A DNA stretch of 6,713 nucleotides from positions 1 through 6,713 of the forward strand of contig JAJYGY010000408.1 of the NCBI GenBank assembly GCA_021790555.1, given 5' to 3'. The notes under the pieces were generated by a model. It had not been told where the DNA came from, made no database searches, and saw only the letters and a program-made list of their open reading frames with translations. The stretch is from a bacterium (GTDB taxonomy: Bacteria; Oederibacteriota; JAJYGY01). Shown here in pieces: positions 1 through 5,600 of this stretch. The position numbers and the translations under genes were made by a program. Position 1 is the first letter of the stretch. Each line of letters starts with the position of its first letter.

Positions 1-1
1 C

Positions 2-469
2 GGCACGTCCTCGGCCACGTTGACGGCCAGCCCCAGCCCCAGCTTCTCCTCCACCCCTTCCTCCACGCCCAGCTCCACGGTCACCGACACGGCCACCGCC
101 TCGCCCACTTCCACGCCCTCCACCTCCCTGACCGACACGCCTTCGGCCACGCAGACGGCCAGCCCCAGCCCCAGCTTCTCCTCCACCCCCACCTTCACGC
201 CCAGCCTCACCCTGACCGCCAGCCCCTCGGCCACGCGGACGGCCACGCCCTCGGCCAGCTTCAGCCCCAGTTCCACGGCCTCGGCCACGCCTTCGGCGAC
301 CGCCAGCTTCACGGCCAGCGCCACGGCCACGCCCAGCTCCACGCGTTCGGCCACGTCCACGGCCAGCCCCACGGACACCTCCACGCCGACCACCACGCCC
401 AGCTTCACCGCCTCGCCCACGGCCAGCCCCACCTTCACCCCTTCGCCCAGCCCCACGCCCCGTCCGCCC
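2..469 (+). repeat. Low-complexity Ser/Thr/Pro-coding linker
   Basis: The segment is built from short degenerate units such as ACGGCCAGCCCC, TCGGCCACG and TCCACGCCC, which encode TASP, SAT and STP runs. It is coding, in frame with the downstream FlgD-like modules, and uses mainly ACG, ACC, TCG, AGC and CCC codons. It probably serves as a flexible, possibly glycosylated spacer between a missing N-terminal region and the C-terminal Ig-like modules. Confidence 0.9.
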
Positions 470-1366
470 TTCCTGGTGGACCTGGACGTGTACAACAGCG
501 CCGGCGAGCTGGTCGACCACGCGGCCGACGGCCAGGCCCTCTACCAGCAGCCCACCGGCCTGGGCAGCCTCCAGGCCGGCTTCGTGCCCGACGCCGGCGG
601 CGAAGGCCGGGTGGTCGTGCTGGGACCCCAGGTGGCCCTGGGATGGAACGGCGCCGACTCGGCCGGCCAGTGGGTGGCCAGCGGCACCTACACCCTGGTG
701 CTGACCAGCCGCGACCCCTTCGGACAGGTCACGACCTTCACCTGCCAGGTGACGGTCATCCGCGAGCCTGCGGACGTGCAGGTCGAGATCTACAACAGCG
801 CCGGGGAACTGGTGCGCCACTTCAGCGGCCAGGCCGACGACCCCCGGTCGGGGGCCCAGCTTTCGGTGTCCAGCCAGTCCTTCGCGGCCTCGGGCCTGCC
901 CGGCCAGGGGCTGGTCATCCAGTACGGCTCGGCCTCCGGCGACACGGTGACCTGGGACGGCCGCAACGACCAGGGCGACCTGGCCCAAAGCGGCACCTAC
1001 ACGGTGAAGGTGCTTCGCCAGCTTCCGGGCTCGTCGCCCACGGTGCTGACCGACACGGTGACCCTGCTGGACGTCTCCGGCGACCCCCTGGCCGGCGCCC
1101 TGGCCGCCCCGGACCCGGCCCTGGCCGGGCAGGGCCGGGTCGAGATCCTGCTGGGCGCGCCCGCGGCCCAGGGCGTGCGGGCGGCCGTCTACGACCAGGC
1201 TGGCGAAAAGGTGGCGGATCTGGAGGCCGCGGCGGGAAGCCGCGGGCTGACGTGGGACATTTCGGGCAGGAGGATGGCGGAGGGCGTGTACCTGATCGTG
1301 CTTTCGACCCGCGACGCGCGGGGGCGCGTGGCCAGGAAGGTGCTGAAGGAGGCCCTGCTCAGGTAG
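2..1366 (+). CDS. C-terminal part of a large secreted/surface protein: Ser/Thr/Pro linker plus three FlgD-like Ig modules (5' partial)
   Basis: The frame is open to the left edge (first full codon at base 2) and ends at TAG 1364-1366, so the true start and any catalytic region lie outside the window; a TTG at base 20 is not a credible start. The first ~156 codons (to ~469) are almost only Ser, Thr, Pro and Ala with occasional Phe, an extended linker typical of exported proteins. Three beta-rich modules follow at about 470-765, 775-1075 and 1130-1363. Each has the FlgD Ig-like pattern: a strand ending in Y(N/D)xAGE(L/K)V, a W(N/D)G or TWD strand, then SGTYT or EGVYL before the last strand. In other bacteria such modules sit at the C-terminus of secreted enzymes and adhesins, sometimes as sorting domains. 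The protein ends in a basic segment (RKVLKEALLR). No catalytic motif is visible, so the molecular role is unknown. The neighbouring GH8 gene has the same type of linker, suggesting a related export or anchoring route. Confidence 0.85.
   Translation, partial: GTSSATLTASPSPSFSSTPSSTPSSTVTDTATASPTSTPSTSLTDTPSATQTASPSPSFSSTPTFTPSLTLTASPSATRTATPSASFSPSSTASATPSATASFTASATATPSSTRSATSTASPTDTSTPTTTPSFTASPTASPTFTPSPSPTPRPPFLVDLDVYNSAGELVDHAADGQALYQQPTGLGSLQAGFVPDAGGEGRVVVLGPQVALGWNGADSAGQWVASGTYTLVLTSRDPFGQVTTFTCQVTVIREPADVQVEIYNSAGELVRHFSGQADDPRSGAQLSVSSQSFAASGLPGQGLVIQYGSASGDTVTWDGRNDQGDLAQSGTYTVKVLRQLPGSSPTVLTDTVTLLDVSGDPLAGALAAPDPALAGQGRVEILLGAPAAQGVRAAVYDQAGEKVADLEAAAGSRGLTWDISGRRMAEGVYLIVLSTRDARGRVARKVLKEALLR
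12..189 (+). repeat. 46-nt direct repeat inside the Ser/Thr/Pro linker (12-57 and 144-189)
   Basis: Bases 12-57 and 144-189 match with two mismatches; 22-57 and 154-189 are identical over 36 bases. Both encode TASPSPSFSSTP. The period is 132 bases (44 codons), so the duplication keeps the reading frame. Near-identity at the DNA level, not only at the peptide level, points to a recent slippage or unequal recombination event. Confidence 0.85.
470..1363 (+). repeat. Three tandem FlgD-like Ig modules within the upstream surface protein
   Basis: Modules 1 and 2 share a landmark YNSAGELV encoded at 491 and 791, exactly 300 bases (100 codons) apart. The surrounding 23 bases (491-513 and 791-813) differ at only two positions. 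Both continue to a W(N/D)G strand and then SGTYT. Module 3 is more divergent (YDQAGEKV, TWDISG, EGVYL) and ends the protein. Modules 1 and 2 probably arose by internal duplication, while module 3 resembles a terminal FlgD-type domain. The domain assignment is by pattern only. Confidence 0.7.
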
Positions 1367-1371
1367 CCGCC

Positions 1372-2496
1372 TCAGCGCCCCCGGGAAGGCCGGCGGACGG
1401 GGCCTTTGAGGACCTGCGCGGCGCCGCAGCGGTCGCGGCCGGACTGCTTGGCGAGGTAGAGGCTCTTGTCGGCGCGGCGCACCATCTCCGCCACCGTGGC
1501 CATGCCGCCCCGGAAGCTGGAAATGCCCAGGCTCACCGTGACGCGCTGGCCGTCCTTGGCCATGGGCCGCCAGGCGGGCTTCATCTGGCGTGCCATCCTG
1601 AGGATGCGGCGGGCCACGCTGGAAATGTCGTGGGGAGGGGTCTCGGGCAGCAGGATGGCGAACTCCTCGCCGCCGTAACGGCCCACCACGTCCAGGCCCC
1701 GCGTGTTGTCGCGCAGCAGGCCGGCCACCTGCCGGATGATCTCGTCGCCGGCCTGGTGGCCGTGGGCGTCGTTGACGCGCTTGAAGTGGTCGATGTCCGC
1801 CATGATGAGGCTGCAGGCGCGCCGGTAGCGCTGGCAGCGGGCCATCTCCTGGTTCAGGGCGCGGTCGAAGAAGCGGCGGTTGTAGAGACCGGTGAGCGGG
1901 TCGGTGATGGACTGGTTGAGGATGCGCTCGTGGGTCCAGTGCGACTCGATGGCCAGGCCCGCCTGGGTGGCGTAGTTCATCAGGCTGGAGACGTCCGAGC
2001 GGGTGATGGGCCGGTCGGTCATCAGGTTGTCCACGGCCAGGGCGCCGATCATGCGCCCCCTCCCCACCTGGATGGGCACCACGGCGTTGTTGAGCACGGA
2101 CACGCGGTAGCGGCTGTTGGGGTAGAAGCGGGAGATGCGGCGGTCCACCTGGTTGGTGAGGAAGAACTTCTGGTGGCCGGAGATCAGGTCGGAAAAGACG
2201 TTCTCCCCGCGCCGGGAGCTGATGGGCTGGCGGTCCTTGTCCTTCTCGAAGCGGCCGGCCTGGTCCACCCCCATGGCCAGGTGGATGGACTTGCCGTCCT
2301 CCTGAAGCAGGAAGACCCCGGCCCGCTTGAAACCCAGTCCCTTCCGGACGGACTGGATGACCGTCTTCAGCAGGCCTTCCAGGGAATGGTTGCGGCGCAT
2401 GCCCTCCATGACCCGCTGGTACATGAGGACTTCCTGGCGGAGAAGCTTGTGCTTCCGGCGGAGTATTTTCAGTTCGGTTTCCGGGACATAGGGCAT
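1372..2496 (-). CDS. Diguanylate cyclase with N-terminal GAF sensor domain (GAF-GGDEF)
   Basis: A complete 374-residue cytosolic protein with no signal peptide or membrane segment. Residues ~4-35 are charged and helical (likely coiled coil), ~36-184 form a GAF domain and ~195-357 a GGDEF domain. The catalytic site is intact: GGEEF at 275-279 in RYGGEEFAILLPET, the metal/nucleotide-binding DIDHFKRVND at 234-243, and GHQAGDE at 246-252. An RxxD inhibitory site (R266-G-L-D269) lies five residues before GGEEF, so product feedback inhibition is expected. The family condenses two GTP into c-di-GMP; the GAF ligand is unknown. ATG 2496 is chosen because AAGGA sits 7 bases upstream and a TATAAT box lies just beyond. 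An in-frame ATG at 2589 lies upstream of that promoter, lacks a Shine-Dalgarno, and would add 31 non-domain residues. The gene is divergent from the GH8 gene and converges on the upstream surface-protein gene. Confidence 0.96.
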   Translation of the reverse strand: MPYVPETELKILRRKHKLLRQEVLMYQRVMEGMRRNHSLEGLLKTVIQSVRKGLGFKRAGVFLLQEDGKSIHLAMGVDQAGRFEKDKDRQPISSRRGENVFSDLISGHQKFFLTNQVDRRISRFYPNSRYRVSVLNNAVVPIQVGRGRMIGALAVDNLMTDRPITRSDVSSLMNYATQAGLAIESHWTHERILNQSITDPLTGLYNRRFFDRALNQEMARCQRYRRACSLIMADIDHFKRVNDAHGHQAGDEIIRQVAGLLRDNTRGLDVVGRYGGEEFAILLPETPPHDISSVARRILRMARQMKPAWRPMAKDGQRVTVSLGISSFRGGMATVAEMVRRADKSLYLAKQSGRDRCGAAQVLKGPVRRPSRGR

Positions 2497-2503
2497 GGTT
2501 GCA

Positions 2504-2508
2504 TCCTT
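2504..2508 (-). promoter_or_regulatory. Shine-Dalgarno of the diguanylate cyclase gene
   Basis: The minus strand reads AAGGA, then 7 bases, then ATG at 2496. This spacing decides the start codon in favour of 2496 over the in-frame ATG at 2589. Confidence 0.75.
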
Positions 2509-2520
2509 GAGGGCCGGAAA

Positions 2521-2551
2521 ATTATACCCCGGATGGCTTGGTTTCCGTAAA
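2521..2551 (-). promoter_or_regulatory. Probable sigma-70-type promoter of the diguanylate cyclase gene
   Basis: A perfect TATAAT lies on the minus strand at 2526-2521, in GGGGTATAATTTTCC. The best -35 candidate is TTTACG (2551-2546; four of six matches to TTGACA) with a long 19-base spacer, so the -35 is weak. The predicted transcript would begin near 2514, leaving an ~18-base leader that just contains the AAGGA site. This fits the chosen start codon. Confidence 0.55.
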
Positions 2552-2611
2552 TTTCCTTGTCCCTGCTTCGTTTTTAAAAATTCCACCATCCGGACTGTTG
2601 TAATATTTTTT

Positions 2612-2639
2612 TTGTAAGGGCCGCAAACATCAATATAAT
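2612..2639 (+). promoter_or_regulatory. Candidate promoter of the GH8 gene
   Basis: TTGTAA (2612-2617; four of six matches to TTGACA) and a perfect TATAAT (2634-2639) are separated by 16 bases in the AT-rich island upstream of the GH8 gene. Transcription would begin near 2646, giving a ~50-base leader. A second TTGTAA lies at 2598-2603. The site is plausible, but AT-rich sequence makes such matches less specific. The predicted start falls on the Shine-Dalgarno of the leader frame at 2656, which is awkwardly close. Confidence 0.4.
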
Positions 2640-2645
2640 AAATGA

Positions 2646-2651
2646 GAGGAG
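2646..2651 (+). promoter_or_regulatory. Strong Shine-Dalgarno in front of a 7-codon frame
   Basis: GAGGAG is followed by four bases and ATG at 2656. It is the best ribosome-binding match on the plus side of this intergenic region. It does not serve the GH8 start at 2695 directly, because the reading frame from 2656 is closed by TAA at 2677-2679. Confidence 0.5.
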
Positions 2652-2655
2652 TCTT

Positions 2656-2679
2656 ATGCCATTTTATTTTAACGTTTAA
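2656..2679 (+). CDS. Possible 7-residue leader peptide upstream of the GH8 gene
   Basis: The ATG at 2656 encodes MPFYFNV and then TAA. It is preceded by GAGGAG and is in the same frame as the GH8 start, with 15 bases between its stop and ATG 2695. The GH8 start has only a poor Shine-Dalgarno-like AAGCGA. Ribosomes could load at the leader and re-initiate at the GH8 gene, or the leader could be regulatory. The frame is too short to show coding bias, so it may be fortuitous. Confidence 0.25.
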   Translation: MPFYFNV

Positions 2680-2694
2680 CTTTTAAGCGACCTG

Positions 2695-5600
2695 ATGCGC
2701 AGACTCCTGGCAAACCTCCTGTTCCTCCTGATGTGCGCCTCCGCCAGGACCTGGGCGGCCGTGCCGGTCAACATCAATTCCGGCAACCCGCGCTATCCCT
2801 TTCCCCAGTTCCTGGACTACGACAACGGCGCCCTGGGAACCCTGGCCGACCACAACCCCGTGGGCGTCCCGCACGCGGCCATGGAACACTGGATGCGCGA
2901 CGCCTGGCAGATCTACGCCAACGAGTTCACCTACACCGGCCAGTCCTGGCAGGGCGTGCAGTACATCCAGGGCAACGTGGGCTGCCCCTACGACTGCACC
3001 GAGGGCGACGGCTACGCCCTCATCGCCGCGGCCTACATGGGCGACAAGCAGACCTTCGACGGGCTGTGGTTCCAGATCCACGACGACAAGATGCAGATGG
3101 AGCCCACCTATTCCGGCTGCGTGACGGCCAATGCCGCCTACCCCTACGGCGGCCTGCCCAAGGACAACACCAACGACTCGGCCGCCGACGGCGACTACGA
3201 CGTGGCCCTGGGCCTGCTGATGGCCTGGTACCAGTGGGGCGACACTTCCGGCTACACCGACGCCTGCGGCAACCCCATCAGCTACAAGGCCGAGGCCCTC
3301 AACATGATCCGCGCCCTGGTGGAGACCGCGCCCGGAAACACCGGGGTGACCTGCACGGTCGCGTCGGGCGACATCGGCCTGGACGGCTACATCAAGGGCG
3401 GCGACACCTGGGGCGAGATGACAAACTGGGCCAACGGCCTGTGCCCCCAGCCCCAGTTCGGCGGCCCCACCACCGAGCACATGGACTACGCCGCGCCCTC
3501 CTACTTCCAGTGCTTCGCCTCCTTCCTGGAGGGCCAGGGCTTCTCCTCCACCGGCTTCGACGTCACCCAGTTCCTGCGGGCGGCGGCCTCCTCGGACTGG
3601 CTGATGGGCCAGATGAACGCCCAGGGCCTCATCCCCTTCGCCGGCAACGTGGCCGTCAGCGGCTCCACGGCCACCTTCTCGGAATTCGCCGACGGAGAGG
3701 ATTTCCGCAACGGCTGGCGCACCCTGCTGAACTACGTGTGGAACGGAAACCCCGCCACCACCTGGGACCCCGCCGCCCACCAGGTGGCGGCGGGGGGCAA
3801 CACCTTCGAGCAGGACGAGGCCCTGCGCTTCGACTCCTTCCTGGCCGACCCGCAGAGCCTGGGGCAGTCCTGCTCGTCCTTCGGCTCGTCCCCGGTCACC
3901 TACCAGGGCGTCTCCACCCTGATGTACTACTACAACCCGGCCGGGGCCCCCCAGACCACCTTCAACCTCAACTGGATCGACGGCACCGGCAGCCCGGCGG
4001 CGGTGGCCGCCCAGGACTTCCCCACCATGGCCAAGCTCTTCCGCCAGTGCGCCATCGAGTGGGGCACCGACACCACGGGCGACGGCTACCTGAGCTCGGT
4101 GCCCACCTACTTCCACGGCTTCTTCCGCTGGCTGGGCATGGCCATCCTGGCCGGCTGCCTTCCGGACCCCTGCTCGCTGGTCGCGCCGGGGGGCACGCCC
4201 CCCGCCAACCTGAAGGTCTACAAGTCCGTCGACCGCACCACGGCCTTCGAGGGCGACACCCTCACCTACGTCATCAGCTACCGCAACTACGCCTCCACCG
4301 CGGCCTCCGGGACCGTCATCACCGACACCCTGCCGGCCCAGCTTTCCTACGTGTCGTCCCAGCCGGCCGCCTCGGTCTCCGGGCAGGTGGTGACCTTCAA
4401 CGTGGGTGCGGTGCCGGGCCTGCAGAACCAGGACGTTTCCGCCACCCAGGGGGCCGTCACCGTGGTGGCCCGGGTCGACGCCGGCACGGTGGGGGACCAC
4501 ATCTGCAACACCGCCTCCATCGCCTGCGCCAACGGATCGGGCTGGACGAGCAACCAGTACCCCGACGACGACACCTCGCAGACCACCGCCATCATGGAGC
4601 GCAACTGCGTGGACGTCCTCCCCCAGGCCCTCAGCCTGACCAAGAGCGCCTCGGTGGCCCTGGCCAACCCGGGCAACACCATCACCTACAGCATCGCCTA
4701 CCGCGACAACCCGGTGCCCTTCGTCAACGGCGGCCGGCCCGGCGTGGTGGTCTCCATGGCCAACGACGGCATCTCCTCCAGCGGCACCTACCTGAACGTC
4801 AAGTTCCGGGTCTGGGACGACGCCGACATCCCCTACATCAACTACGGCAACTACCGCATCTCCTACTACCTCTACGACCCCTCCCAGCCCTCCTGGACGG
4901 TGAGCAACCCTCCCATCATCTCCGAGGGCGCCCCGGCCGCCGGGGTGACCGTCAGCCAGGAAAACCTGCCCTACGGCAGCGACGCCCAGGGGAGCTGGAA
5001 CCAGCGCCTCATCATCCAGTTCCCCCAGCAGCTGGCCACCACGGCCGACCACCTTTTCGAATATTCCGGCGAGCTGGCCCGCATCCACCTGGGAGCCCTG
5101 GTTCCCTTCCGCTTCAAGTGGGCCGTCAGCCTGCCCAGCCTCAGCCCCACCAACTGGTCCGACGACTGGTCGGCCGACCCGGCCGCCCAGGACACCGACG
5201 GGGGCGGCTACTTCCCCGTCACCGACGACTGGACCCAGTACCCCAACCCGGCCAGCGGCGTGCCCGTCACCAGGCTGGACCCCTCGGCCTGCCAGACGGC
5301 CAGCCACGAGGTCGACAACGTGCTGGTGGAGGAATGGGACGGCTACACCTGGCGGCGCGTCTTCGGCAACGGGCCGGTCTCGGGCCGCCAGGTGGACGAC
5401 GCCGTCATCTCCGACACCCTGCCCGCCGGGGTCACCTTCGGCGGCTTCGTGGGCAGCCCGGGCAGCCTCAACGGCAATGTGGTTTCGTGGAGCATCCCCC
5501 AGATCAACATCGACCAGGCCGGCACGGTGAGCTACTGGGTGACGGCCAACAATCCGGGCTGCCCCACCAGCGCGGTCATCACCAACCAGGCCTCCCTCCA

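Noticed and set aside
2..469. Possible CRISPR-like or other array of short repeats.
   Set aside because: The units are short, degenerate, without fixed spacers, and in frame with a protein of Ser/Thr/Pro composition. It is a coding linker.
1386..1406. Hairpin AAGGCC (1386-1391) with GGCCTT (1401-1406), 20 bases after the stop of the upstream plus-strand gene, as a terminator.
   Set aside because: The stem is only 6 base pairs with a 9-base loop, followed by three T residues and then G-rich sequence, inside the coding end of the cyclase gene. It is too weak to call.
643..2550. Open plus-strand frame of 635 codons spanning the end of the surface-protein gene and the antisense of the cyclase gene.
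   Set aside because: It crosses two genes with firm domain evidence in other frames, and its product is low-complexity.
2497..2589. Longer start for the diguanylate cyclase at ATG 2589 (31 extra residues).
   Set aside because: It lies upstream of the TATAAT at 2526-2521, has no Shine-Dalgarno, falls in AT-rich sequence and adds no domain. ATG 2496 has AAGGA at a 7-base spacing.
2529..2593. 8-base inverted repeat CCGGATGG (2529-2536) / CCATCCGG (2586-2593) as an operator or hairpin.
   Set aside because: An 8-base match across a 49-base gap is not unlikely by chance in ~200 bases. It overlaps the promoter spacer on one side only, so it was not called without conservation data.
2642..2686. 14-codon frame starting at ATG 2642.
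   Set aside because: It has no Shine-Dalgarno at a usable spacing and its start lies at or before the predicted transcript start. The 2656 frame is better supported.
2683..5307. Open minus-strand frame of 874 codons opposite the GH8 gene.
   Set aside because: The translation is a monotonous Gly/Val/Ala/His-rich sequence without domain motifs. It is the antisense shadow of high third-position GC in the GH8 gene.
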